From DASWHR01 sp036398095 (GTDB taxonomy: Bacteria > Actinomycetota > AC-67): DNA of 30,676 nt. Shown here in pieces: positions 19,082 through 26,340 of this stretch. Each line of letters begins with the position of its first letter. The stretch's first letter is position 1. The position numbers and the translations under genes were made by a program. A model generated the notes under the pieces. It made no database searches. It was not told where the DNA came from and saw nothing but the letters and a program-made list of their open reading frames with translations. The stretch is taken from contig DASWHR010000136.1 of NCBI GenBank assembly GCA_036398095.1, positions 1-30,676 of the forward strand, in the 5' to 3' direction.

Positions 19082-19792
19082 CTACTTGAAGGCGGCGAGG
19101 CGGTAGGTCTCGGCTTTCATCGCCTCGCGGAAGATGTCCTCGCCGAAAGCGTTCAGCATGCCCTCGACTTGGCTGACATGCTCTCCGATCGCGCGCAACT
19201 TCAGCTCGAGCACGTCGGGGGGCAGGGGAAAGTTGATCGACAGGTCCTCTTCCTTGTCGACCGGCGGTCCGCCTGCGAAGAAGACGTCGAACTTCTGGAA
19301 GACGGGAACCCATTGGTCGACCCAGGCTTGGGTGTTGGTCGCGTAATGCAATTTCGCTCCCGGCTTGCCGGCGGCGGCGAACGCGGCGGTCGTCCAGCGC
19401 GAGACCGACTTGTGATCGTCGTGGCCGGTCATTCCGTCGGGACCGAAGGTCAGGAACGTGTCCGGCTGCACCTCTTCGACGATGGCGGCGACGCGCTTGA
19501 TCGCTTCGCTCTCGTCCACGTCGATGCAGCCGCCGTCGGCATAGTCCAGCCAGAGGTGCTCGTCGACGCCGAGAATCGCAAGGCACCGGTTGAGTTCTTC
19601 TTCGCGGATCGACCCGAGCGTCGCCGACGGCCAGCGCTCCTCGTCCCACGAGCCCTTCTCGCCGCGGGTGGCGGTCACGCACACGACCCGTTGCCCGCTG
19701 CGTCGCGCGGCTGCCATCAGGCCGGCCGACAGATACGTCTCGTCGTCGGGATGCGCCCACACGCCGAGGATCGTTCCCAGATCGTCTCCCAC
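19082..19792 (-). CDS. PIG-L/LmbE-family deacetylase
   Basis: Zinc-dependent N-deacetylase or amidase of about 236 residues, cytosolic. Zinc motif AHPDDE at residues 13-18 (His14, Asp17) and the second site GHDDH with His127; TFGPDGMTGHDDHKSVSRWTTAAF is the family core. Members include MshB and Mca of mycothiol metabolism and BshB of bacillithiol synthesis; the sequence does not decide between these. An ATG at 19798 abuts the Shine-Dalgarno AAGGGAG with no spacing, while the GTG two codons later (19792) has an ideal 6-base spacing and is preferred. Upstream, 24 bases away on the same strand, is the helical-repeat protein gene. Confidence 0.88.
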   Translation of the reverse strand: MGDDLGTILGVWAHPDDETYLSAGLMAAARRSGQRVVCVTATRGEKGSWDEERWPSATLGSIREEELNRCLAILGVDEHLWLDYADGGCIDVDESEAIKRVAAIVEEVQPDTFLTFGPDGMTGHDDHKSVSRWTTAAFAAAGKPGAKLHYATNTQAWVDQWVPVFQKFDVFFAGGPPVDKEEDLSINFPLPPDVLELKLRAIGEHVSQVEGMLNAFGEDIFREAMKAETYRLAAFK

Positions 19793-19816
19793 GCCCATCT
19801 CCCTTGCGTCGCGCTT

Positions 19817-20869
19817 CTACCGAATTCGTAGCACGATTTCGATCTGCCGTGCCTGCGTGCGCAGCGTCGGGGTCGCGTCGCGGCCGAGGGCTTCGATCGC
19901 CTTGGCGATCCACCAGGGCGCGCCGATCCGCGAAAAGACCTCCAGCGCATGCCAAGCCTGCGCGGCCACGCCCTGCTGCGGCGCCCCTTCCGCGACCAGC
20001 AAGCGCGCCCGCAGAAGCGCTTCGACGCCGGCGCCCAGCCCGCTTGCCCGGCCGCCGCTCATCGATTCGAGCGCGCGCTCGGCCGCGGCGAAGTCGCCCG
20101 CGGCGATCCAGCCGCTCACGATCGATTCCACCGCCGCCAGCCAGTGCGGCATCGCCGCGCCGCCGTCGAAGGCGCCGGGCAGATCCTCGAACCGCACCGG
20201 CACCGGTGACGTCAGGCGGAACGCGGCGAACTGCGCGGCGGCGGCCGCATCCAGAAGACGTGCATAGGGCGATCCGCCGTCGCGCCGGCGTTCGTATGCG
20301 TAGAAGGCGAGCGACAGTCGCACCTCGTCGCGGCGCGCGACCGCGATCGGGATCACGACGTGCCAGGCGCGAAGCACGGTCGAGGGATCGGAGGCGCGCC
20401 CGGCGGTGGTGACGGCGCGCATCGCGGTCGCGTGGGCAACGTCCCAGCGGCCGGTGACCATCGCGATCTCGGCGCGCACCGCCTCGGCCCAGGCCAGATC
20501 GGGCGGCATCGCTTGCGCGGCGGCCATCTCTCCCAGGCGCGCGGCCGGCGCGGCCGCGTCGGGCGCATGATCGTCGAGCAGCCGCATCACCTGCATGCGC
20601 AGCGCCTGCGCGACGCGCGGCCAGTCCTCCAGGTCGCGGGCCGCGCGTTCGACCGCCTGCCAGTCTTCGGCGGTGGCGTCGCCCAGCGCCGTCAGCGTCT
20701 GGGCGCGAAGTTCGAGCGCATCCAGAACCAGGCGGGCATCGCCGCTGGAGGTTGCATAAACGACCGCCTCGCCCGCCGCAGAGAGCACGTCTTCAAGCGA
20801 GGAGGCTTCGCTCAGCCCGGCGGCGGCGGAGTCGATGAGCGAGCGGGCGCGAACGGCGTCGGCAATCAC
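19817..20869 (-). CDS. Uncharacterised helical-repeat (TPR-like) protein
   Basis: 350 residues, no signal peptide or membrane segment, very Ala-rich and entirely helical in character (AAGEAVVYATSSGDARLVLDALELRAQTL, WIAAGDFAAAERALESM, GAPWWIAKAIEALG). The last motif resembles the C-terminal solenoid of large AfsR/LuxR-type or cyclase-type regulators, but no ATPase or DNA-binding part is present. I do not recognise the family. The start GTG lies 6 bases after a -10 hexamer. It could be a scaffold or a leftover of a regulator; no function is assigned. It lies between the RskA-like gene and the PIG-L gene on the same strand. Confidence 0.75.
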   Translation of the reverse strand: MIADAVRARSLIDSAAAGLSEASSLEDVLSAAGEAVVYATSSGDARLVLDALELRAQTLTALGDATAEDWQAVERAARDLEDWPRVAQALRMQVMRLLDDHAPDAAAPAARLGEMAAAQAMPPDLAWAEAVRAEIAMVTGRWDVAHATAMRAVTTAGRASDPSTVLRAWHVVIPIAVARRDEVRLSLAFYAYERRRDGGSPYARLLDAAAAAQFAAFRLTSPVPVRFEDLPGAFDGGAAMPHWLAAVESIVSGWIAAGDFAAAERALESMSGGRASGLGAGVEALLRARLLVAEGAPQQGVAAQAWHALEVFSRIGAPWWIAKAIEALGRDATPTLRTQARQIEIVLRIR

Positions 20870-20875
20870 GTGTCA

Positions 20876-20881
20876 AAGGTA
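20876..20881 (-). promoter_or_regulatory. -10 element of the helical-repeat gene, leaderless
   Basis: TACCTT on the minus strand ends 6 bases before the GTG start at 20869; no Shine-Dalgarno is present. Confidence 0.4.
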
Positions 20882-20901
20882 CTCGACGCGGGCGGCGCAG
20901 C

Positions 20902-21456
20902 CTAGGCGCGCAGGACGAGCGAGAAGATCGGCCGGGACAGCGGCGCCTGCGGGAGATGCGGTCCGTCTTCGACCGTGACCCGCGCCTCGCCAAACCGCCG
21001 GGGGTCGTGATCGAGTGCCAGCACGGCGCGTCCGTTCGACACCGGGAGGACTCCGGCCGGCACCGCAACGTCGCCCTGCATCAGCCAGACTGCGAAGACC
21101 CGGCCGTCCGGAAGCGCCGGCAAGCCGGCGGCCACGATGACCGCACGACCGTCGCCGGTCGCGGCCAGCGACACCGACCCGGCGACTCCTTTCGCGGTGA
21201 ACGGTTGTCTCGTCAGGCCCGGTTCGGCCAGGATCGACAGGACCCGCTCGCCGTCCACTCGCTCGGCCCGTTCGGTTTCCAGCGCCGATCGCGCGTTCAG
21301 GGTGAGCATCCCGAAGCTCAGGGCAGCAGCCAGGGCGATGCCGGTCACGGCACGACCACCCCACCGGCGGCGCCGGATCCGCGCACGCTCTCGCGCACGA
21401 GCGCCGGGCGCGAAGCCATCGGCCGATCGGGGAAGGTCGTGGGATCGGACGGCCAC
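20902..21456 (-). CDS. Membrane protein with anti-sigma-K factor (RskA) C-terminal domain
   Basis: 184 residues: a basic cytoplasmic stretch (1-35, RARERARIRRRRWGGR), one membrane segment (about 36-54) and an extracellular RskA-type domain with GLPALPDGRVFAVWLMQGDVAVPAGVLPV and ending PLSRPIFSLVLRA. RskA proteins hold an ECF sigma factor at the membrane until cut by proteases, but their sigma-binding N-terminal domain with its HxxxCxxC zinc motif is absent here, and no sigma gene is adjacent. It may be a degenerate or sensor-only relative. Start GTG at 21456 lies 7 bases after TAGGCT. Confidence 0.8.
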   Translation of the reverse strand: MAVRSHDLPRSADGFAPGARARERARIRRRRWGGRAVTGIALAAALSFGMLTLNARSALETERAERVDGERVLSILAEPGLTRQPFTAKGVAGSVSLAATGDGRAVIVAAGLPALPDGRVFAVWLMQGDVAVPAGVLPVSNGRAVLALDHDPRRFGEARVTVEDGPHLPQAPLSRPIFSLVLRA

Positions 21457-21463
21457 GCGCGCC

Positions 21464-21469
21464 AGCCTA
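21464..21469 (-). promoter_or_regulatory. -10 element of the RskA-like gene, leaderless
   Basis: GTTAGGCT on the minus strand contains TAGGCT, ending 7 bases before the GTG start at 21456. The same octamer precedes the DrrAB-type operon. Confidence 0.5.
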
Positions 21470-21508
21470 ACGGCCGGCCGCCCAAACCCCGGTGAAGCCG
21501 GTCGACGA

Positions 21509-23512
21509 TTACCCGGCGTGGGCGCCGATCAGCTCGAGCACATCCGAGCCGTATCGTTGGATCTTGGTCGGGCCGATGCCCGAGATGCGTCCGAGCTCGA
21601 TGACGTTGCCGGGCCGCTCCTCGGCGATCCGCGCGAGCGTCTGGTCGTGGAAGACCACATAGGCAGGAACGCCGTTCTTCCGCGCCGCCTGCAGGCGCCA
21701 GTCCTTGAGCGCGGTGAACAGCGCGAGATGCTCGTCGCCGACGGCGACCTTGGGCCGCGACTCGCCCGGCGATCCTTCCGCCGGCCGGGCCCCACCCGAG
21801 GGCGATCCCGCGAGCCGGCCCGAGGTCGGCACCGACTGCGGGCGGATCTCGGCCAGGAACGGCGAACGCTTGGGCGAGCGGCGACGGTCCCCCGGCCGCT
21901 GCGCGGCCCACGACACGAACAGATACTTCTTTGCGCGCGTGATCCCCACGTAGAGCAGGCGGCGCTCTTCGGCGATCTCGGCGTCGGACTTCGACAATGC
22001 GAACGGAAGCTCTTTCTCTTCCATGCGCGGCAGGAAGACCGCTTCGAATTCGAGCCCCTTGGCGCGATGGTAGGTCAGGATTTGAACGCCGCGACCGTCG
22101 CGCTCGACCGCGAACCGCTTTGCGAGATCCTCCACGAATCGCTCGGCGGCGGTCTTGTTGGCCTTCTCCGGCGCTTCAGCCTGATCGGCGGCGTCGAACT
22201 CGTGCGCGAGCGCACGAAGCCGGCCGAGATCCGCCTGCCGGGTCGCCTCGCTCGCATCCAGATCGTCGGGGATCTGCTCGCGCCAGCCCAGGCCGCGCAC
22301 GATCTGATCGATGATCTGCGTGACCGCCGCGTCCGGCGCGCGTTTGAGCTTGGCGATCACCGACCGCGCCGCCGGACGACGCAGGAACGAGCCGTCACGC
22401 ACCTGATAGGGAAGACGATCCGCGGAAAACGCCTCTTCCACATCTTCGGAGCGGCCGTTGATTCGATACAGCACGGCCATGTCTTCCCACGACACGCCGG
22501 CGCTGCGCAGCGCGCGGCATTGACGCACGATCCATTCGACTTCGCCCGCACCCGTCGCGTGCTCGCGAAACACCGGCTCGGGCCCGTCCGCACCTGCGCG
22601 CGCCGTCAGCGATTTTGGCGAGCCGCCCAGCTTGGGCACCAGCCGGTTCGCAAGACCGAGCACCTGCGGCGTCGAGCGATAGTTCACCGTAAGGCGAAAC
22701 ACCTGGGCATCGTGGCGTTCGGGGAAGTTGAGCAGGTACCGCGGCGTCGCGCCGGTGAACCCGAAGATCGACTGGTAGTCGTCGCCGACCACGCACAGGT
22801 CGCGCCGCTCCCCCACCCACACGTCCAGCAGCGTCTGCTGCAGCAGGTTCACGTCCTGATACTCGTCCACGGTGAACGCGCGATACTTCGACCGGATCGC
22901 GTTCAGGGCGCGTTCGTCGGTGCGCATCAACTCGATCGTGCGGGCAAGGAGGTCTTCGAAGTCCATCAGCCCCGCATCGGCCTTGCGCCGCTCGTACGTC
23001 TTATAGAGGCCGCCCATGACCTCGACCGGGACCGGCGTGGCCCGGCCTTCGGCGGCGGCGAGCTCGATGTACCGGTCGGGGCCGATGCAGCGGTTCTTGG
23101 CCCACTCGATCTCGGTCGCGATGTCGCGAACCGAGGTGAACTTGTGCGGCGGGGGCAGCCGCTTGACCAGCGCGGCCAGCACCTGGCCCTTGGACGCCAC
23201 GATTTCGGCGGTGTCGGTCGCGAACTGCTTGTAGAGCGCCAGCGCCTGCGCGTGGAACGTGCGCGCGCGCACGGCCGCGACGCCCAATCGTTGCAGCCGC
23301 GCCGCCATCTCGCGCGCGGCCTTGTCGGTGAAGGTGACGGCCAGGATCTCGGACGAGTCGAAGGTGCCGGTCGCGATCTGGTTGGCGATCCGGCGGGTGA
23401 TCGTGGTCGTCTTGCCCGATCCGGCGCCGGCCAGAATGCACACCGGTCCGCGCACGGCCGACACGGCCGCCGCCTGCTGTTCGTTGAGCCCGTGAAAGAT
23501 TCGGTCGGTCAT
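21509..23512 (-). CDS. uvrD2: UvrD2-like superfamily 1 DNA helicase with HRDC domain
   Basis: 3'-5' DNA helicase of 667 residues involved in repair and replication. Q motif GLNEQQAAAV (8-17), Walker A GAGSGKTT (29-36), motif Ia FTDKAAREM, Walker B FTVDEYQDVN, motif III VVGDDYQSIFGFTGA, motif V TYHRAKGLEFEAVFLPRM, motif VI LLYVGITRAKKYL. A C-terminal HRDC domain (about 590-667, HLALFTALKDWRLQAARKNG to ISGIGPTKIQRYG) follows, as in mycobacterial UvrD2. The start ATG at 23512 is 8 bases after TAGCCT, a leaderless arrangement. The downstream gap to the RskA-like gene is 52 bases and holds that gene's own promoter. Confidence 0.95.
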   Translation of the reverse strand: MTDRIFHGLNEQQAAAVSAVRGPVCILAGAGSGKTTTITRRIANQIATGTFDSSEILAVTFTDKAAREMAARLQRLGVAAVRARTFHAQALALYKQFATDTAEIVASKGQVLAALVKRLPPPHKFTSVRDIATEIEWAKNRCIGPDRYIELAAAEGRATPVPVEVMGGLYKTYERRKADAGLMDFEDLLARTIELMRTDERALNAIRSKYRAFTVDEYQDVNLLQQTLLDVWVGERRDLCVVGDDYQSIFGFTGATPRYLLNFPERHDAQVFRLTVNYRSTPQVLGLANRLVPKLGGSPKSLTARAGADGPEPVFREHATGAGEVEWIVRQCRALRSAGVSWEDMAVLYRINGRSEDVEEAFSADRLPYQVRDGSFLRRPAARSVIAKLKRAPDAAVTQIIDQIVRGLGWREQIPDDLDASEATRQADLGRLRALAHEFDAADQAEAPEKANKTAAERFVEDLAKRFAVERDGRGVQILTYHRAKGLEFEAVFLPRMEEKELPFALSKSDAEIAEERRLLYVGITRAKKYLFVSWAAQRPGDRRRSPKRSPFLAEIRPQSVPTSGRLAGSPSGGARPAEGSPGESRPKVAVGDEHLALFTALKDWRLQAARKNGVPAYVVFHDQTLARIAEERPGNVIELGRISGIGPTKIQRYGSDVLELIGAHAG

Positions 23513-23520
23513 CGACGCCG

Positions 23521-23526
23521 AGGCTA
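23521..23526 (-). promoter_or_regulatory. -10 element of uvrD2, leaderless
   Basis: GTTAGCCT on the minus strand contains TAGCCT, ending 8 bases before the ATG at 23512. No Shine-Dalgarno is seen. Confidence 0.5.
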
Positions 23527-23555
23527 ACAGCGGCCGCCGACAACAACGCGGAACC

Positions 23556-23578
23556 GAAGAAAAGCCGCAGGCAGCGGC
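23556..23578 (-). terminator. Rho-independent terminator after the small secreted protein gene
   Basis: On the minus strand GCCGC, loop TGCCT, GCGGC is followed by TTTTCTT. It begins 10 bases after the stop of the six-cysteine protein gene and separates it from uvrD2. Confidence 0.65.
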
Positions 23579-23588
23579 CTGTGGATAA

Positions 23589-23978
23589 CTATCCGCAGTC
23601 GGCTTGCTCGCCCGACGGAAGGTCGATCCGCGTACAGGTCGGTTCGGGACCCAGCCGGATCACGAAGATCGTCGCCTGCGAGGCTCCGTCCGACACGACG
23701 ATCACGCATCCGCCGTCGCTTGCCGTCGAGGATTGCACGATCGCGCACGCAGTCGCGAACGGCGGCGTGGACTGCCCCGAGAGCCCCAGCAGGACCAGCG
23801 AGCCCGACGACGGGTCCACGACGGTGATGCCGGCGGCCGGGTTCGGCTCGGTCTGATTCTCGGCGCACACCACGACCGGCGCCGGCACGCACGTCGGCTC
23901 TGCGATCGCGACGGGCCCCCCACCCATGATCCCGGCCACGATCGCACCCAGCGCCGACCCGATCAGCAGTCTCCTCAT
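23589..23978 (-). CDS. Small secreted six-cysteine protein of unknown function
   Basis: 129 residues. A signal peptide (MRRLLIGSALGAIVAGIMGGGPVAIA) is followed by a mature domain of about 100 residues with six Cys (30, 38, 78, 91, 115, 128), enough for three disulfides, and beta-strand-like stretches (GCVIVVSDG, ATIFVIRLG). I do not recognise the family. The frame is open further upstream, but the ATG at 23978 follows GAGGAGG by 5 bases and opens the signal peptide. It is divergent from the S1 protease gene. It ends at a good terminator, so it is its own transcript. Small disulfide-rich proteins are often inhibitors or envelope ligands, but nothing here proves that. Confidence 0.75.
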   Translation of the reverse strand: MRRLLIGSALGAIVAGIMGGGPVAIAEPTCVPAPVVVCAENQTEPNPAAGITVVDPSSGSLVLLGLSGQSTPPFATACAIVQSSTASDGGCVIVVSDGASQATIFVIRLGPEPTCTRIDLPSGEQADCG

Positions 23979-23999
23979 CCGATCCTCCTCAAGCGTCGA

Positions 24000-24026
24000 A
24001 CGGTCCCCCCTGTCGATAAGGACCGT
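24000..24026. repeat. Inverted repeat in the divergent gap before the S1 protease gene
   Basis: ACGGTCC (24000-24006) and GGACCGT (24020-24026) are separated by 13 bases, 22 bases upstream of the start of the six-cysteine protein gene. It may be an operator or a leader hairpin. The rest of the 295-base gap (23979-24273) shows one promoter, at 24191-24219. Confidence 0.3.
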
Positions 24027-24190
24027 ACGGAGCCGGGATCGGTTTCTGACGCGCCCGGCGGGGGCGCTATGCTTTCCGAGTTCGTCCCTGCTCGCCTTCC
24101 GCCGCCCGGGCCGGAACCGAGGGCGATCCTGGCCCGTCGTCGAAACAGCCTGTGGACACATTCGATTGGCCCCAAGGCTTGTTGCGTTCT

Positions 24191-24219
24191 CTTGATTCGG
24201 ACGCTGCCCAATGTTAACG
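24191..24219 (+). promoter_or_regulatory. Promoter of the S1 protease gene
   Basis: TTGATT (24191-24196), 17 bases, TAACGT (24214-24219) is a housekeeping-type promoter. The start would be near 24226, giving a leader of about 48 bases that ends in an eight-G run (24260-24267), 6 bases before the ATG, in the ribosome-site position. Confidence 0.5.
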
Positions 24220-24273
24220 TCAGCGCGCGAAGCCGGTCGGTGTATCTGTCTTCAATTTCGGGGGGGGCGCGCC

Positions 24274-25536
24274 ATGCGACGCCGCATTCTTGCGCTAGCT
24301 TCTACACTCACTCTCATAGGCTACTCCCATGTCGTCGCCGCGCCGGCAGAGATACCATCGACTTCGTCGCCGCTGCTCGACGACAGATACATCGAGGTTG
24401 CTCGGCACTTTCCGGGCTTCGCTGGTGCCGTCGTCGTCGATGGCCGGCTGGACATTAGAACCACATCTCGACCGGCACCCGACTCAGCGTTTCGAGCAGC
24501 CGTGATTGAGGCGCTTGACGATTCGTCGTTGACCAACCTTGAGACGACGTATACGCAAGTCCGATACGATTTCCCGACCCTCAAGGATTGGCAAACGGCC
24601 GTTGACAGCTTTGTTTGGCGTAGCAACAGCGCAGTCTTCACCGACTCGGACGAAATGAAGAACCGAGTGGTCGTGGGTGTCGCTGATCTCACCGTGAGCG
24701 AGGACATTCGATCGGAAGCGGAATCCCGCGGCATTCCCGCGGACGCGTTGGCGATCGTCACCGCTCCCAAGCAAACGCCGCAAAGCAGCCTGCGCAACGC
24801 TCACCGTCCGATCGTGGCTGGGCTGCAGATCCAATACTCGAATGGCACCGTGGGACGCACATGCACAATGGGGTTTCTCGCAACGCGGGCGGGTGTATCC
24901 GGATTCGTGACGAATTCCCACTGTACTAACTCCCAGGGCGGAGTCGAGGCGACGCCGTATGGCCAAGCGACGTGTCCGATCCAGAACTGCGCCACCAGCA
25001 CTTCGTTCGTCGGCTCGGAGATTGCCGACCCCTACTACACGTCCCTCCCCGGGTGCCCCCTCACTGAGCTGTGTCGCTACAGCGATTCTGCGTTCGTAGC
25101 AAAATCTCTGTCGGTCTTGTCTGAGCAAGGAAAGATCGCGTGGCCAGCGCAGAACACGTGTACGCCAGAACCTGGAGATTGCCCGTGGAATGGAACGAGC
25201 AAATTCAGAATCGTGAACACGGCGGGCCTCGCGATGGGGCAGACGCTATACAAAGTTGGCCGCTCGACAGGATTGAGATCCGGAGGGGTCACGTCGACGT
25301 GCGCCAACGTCAGGCAGAGCACCTCTATCGGAGGCTACATCTTTCTCTGCCAAGGACGCATCACGTGGAACCTCATTGCAGAAGGCGATAGCGGTTCACC
25401 CGTCTTCGCATGCTGCTCAGGAGGTGACGTGACCTTAAAGGGGCTAGCCTGGGGCACCGAGACTTTCAGTCCGATTGGCCAGGTGACCCGGGCAGAGGAA
25501 CTTGGTCCAATGAGCGTCTGTTGGTCGGGCTGCTGA
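24274..25536 (+). CDS. Secreted S1-family (trypsin-like) serine protease
   Basis: 420 residues with a signal peptide (MRRRILALASTLTLIGYSHVVAA). A propeptide-like region (about 30-180) precedes the protease domain. The triad is visible: His216 in GFVTNSHCT, Asp271 in YSDSAFV, Ser373 in AEGDSGSPVFA. The domain is Cys-rich (including ATCPIQNCATS and GCPLTELC), suggesting several disulfides, and resembles streptogrisin-like actinobacterial proteases. GC content and codon use (AGA, ATA and many T-ending codons) differ from flanking genes. The ATG at 24274 begins the signal peptide. The next genes on the strand encode a membrane protein with a proteinase-inhibitor-like domain and an ECF sigma factor, which suggests a joint system. 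Confidence 0.9.
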   Translation: MRRRILALASTLTLIGYSHVVAAPAEIPSTSSPLLDDRYIEVARHFPGFAGAVVVDGRLDIRTTSRPAPDSAFRAAVIEALDDSSLTNLETTYTQVRYDFPTLKDWQTAVDSFVWRSNSAVFTDSDEMKNRVVVGVADLTVSEDIRSEAESRGIPADALAIVTAPKQTPQSSLRNAHRPIVAGLQIQYSNGTVGRTCTMGFLATRAGVSGFVTNSHCTNSQGGVEATPYGQATCPIQNCATSTSFVGSEIADPYYTSLPGCPLTELCRYSDSAFVAKSLSVLSEQGKIAWPAQNTCTPEPGDCPWNGTSKFRIVNTAGLAMGQTLYKVGRSTGLRSGGVTSTCANVRQSTSIGGYIFLCQGRITWNLIAEGDSGSPVFACCSGGDVTLKGLAWGTETFSPIGQVTRAEELGPMSVCWSGC

Positions 25537-25554
25537 AAACTTCGGGGGGCGGCT

Positions 25555-25579
25555 AAACCTTTCACCTCGCTGTGGTGTC
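25555..25579 (+). promoter_or_regulatory. Possible ECF-type promoter before the BsuPI-like/sigma operon
   Basis: AAAC (25555-25558), 17 bases, TGTC (25576-25579) resembles the AAAC/CGTC pattern of ECF promoters and lies 48 bases before the ATG. If real, the sigma factor of this operon could activate its own genes. The match is short and the call is tentative. Confidence 0.25.
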
Positions 25580-25626
25580 TACCTACGCGACATCGACATC
25601 CACGCGAAGAAGGGACGGCCATTCCG

Positions 25627-26340
25627 ATGACCGACAGGTGGGCAGACGCTCTCAAGGATGCCGGACGGGACATCGAGTCGCGCGTTCAGACAGAGGAGTC
25701 CCTGTCGGCGTTGTCGGTTGCGGCAAGGGGGGTCGCGCGTCGAAAATTTGTCCGGTACGGCGGCCGAGTTGGACTGCTTGCCCTGTTGATAGTCGTCGGG
25801 CTTCAGGTGGTGCCCCGTGAGGGGAGGCTGGAGCAGACATCGGAACCGCCGAGAATTCTCCGCGTGCCGGTGCAGACATCGTCGTTTCAGTGCGGCGACA
25901 CACCGACTCGAACGGAAGGCGTCGGTGGCGTGGAACTTTCACTTGACGTCTCAACCGATCGCGTGGCTGGAACGAACCGGGTTCGCATCACCCCCAGCGT
26001 CAAGAATACGACCCCGACTACCTTGATATTCACCAGCTCCCCCTCGCGGCGTGAATTCTGGGCCCAGCGCGACGGCCGGGTCGTCTGGACGTGGCGCGAC
26101 TACTTCAAGGCAAACGGGGGCGACTTTACGTTGCCCATTGAAGATCGGATTCTTCAGCCTGAAGAAACGTATTCGGCCCCCGCTACCGCGTGGAACGGTA
26201 CCGGATGCGACGGGCATCGGTTGGACGACGGGTTGGTTCCGCCGGGCGAGTATCAGATGTTTGGCTCGTGGAGTTTTCAGATCGATGAGGGCAAGGAAAT
26301 CGTCCTGTGGTCTGACCCGGTGCGAGTCTTGGTCGAGTGA
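25627..26340 (+). CDS. Single-pass membrane protein with extracellular BsuPI-like domain; candidate anti-sigma factor
   Basis: 237 residues. A cytoplasmic N-terminal region of about 45 residues (ADALKDAGRDIESRVQTEE), one membrane segment (about 47-62), and an outer beta-rich domain (about 103-216) matching the plan of the intracellular proteinase inhibitor BsuPI family: RREFWAQRDGRVVWTWRDYF, ILQPEETYSAPATAWNG, VPPGEYQMFGSWS. The topology is that of many anti-sigma factors, and its last codons overlap the ECF sigma gene as GTGA. No zinc-binding anti-sigma motif is visible in the short cytoplasmic part, so that role is inferred from topology and coupling. It follows the S1 protease gene by 90 bases. 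AGAAGGG lies about 12 bases before the ATG. Confidence 0.8.
   Translation: MTDRWADALKDAGRDIESRVQTEESLSALSVAARGVARRKFVRYGGRVGLLALLIVVGLQVVPREGRLEQTSEPPRILRVPVQTSSFQCGDTPTRTEGVGGVELSLDVSTDRVAGTNRVRITPSVKNTTPTTLIFTSSPSRREFWAQRDGRVVWTWRDYFKANGGDFTLPIEDRILQPEETYSAPATAWNGTGCDGHRLDDGLVPPGEYQMFGSWSFQIDEGKEIVLWSDPVRVLVE

Noticed and set aside
21137..23527. 796-codon plus-strand open frame across uvrD2
   Set aside because: Antisense of a helicase with all SF1 motifs; also overlaps the RskA-like gene.
24068..24073. TATGCT hexamer like the leaderless -10 elements
   Set aside because: No ATG or GTG start of a real gene follows within 12 bases; it may still be a promoter but cannot be supported.
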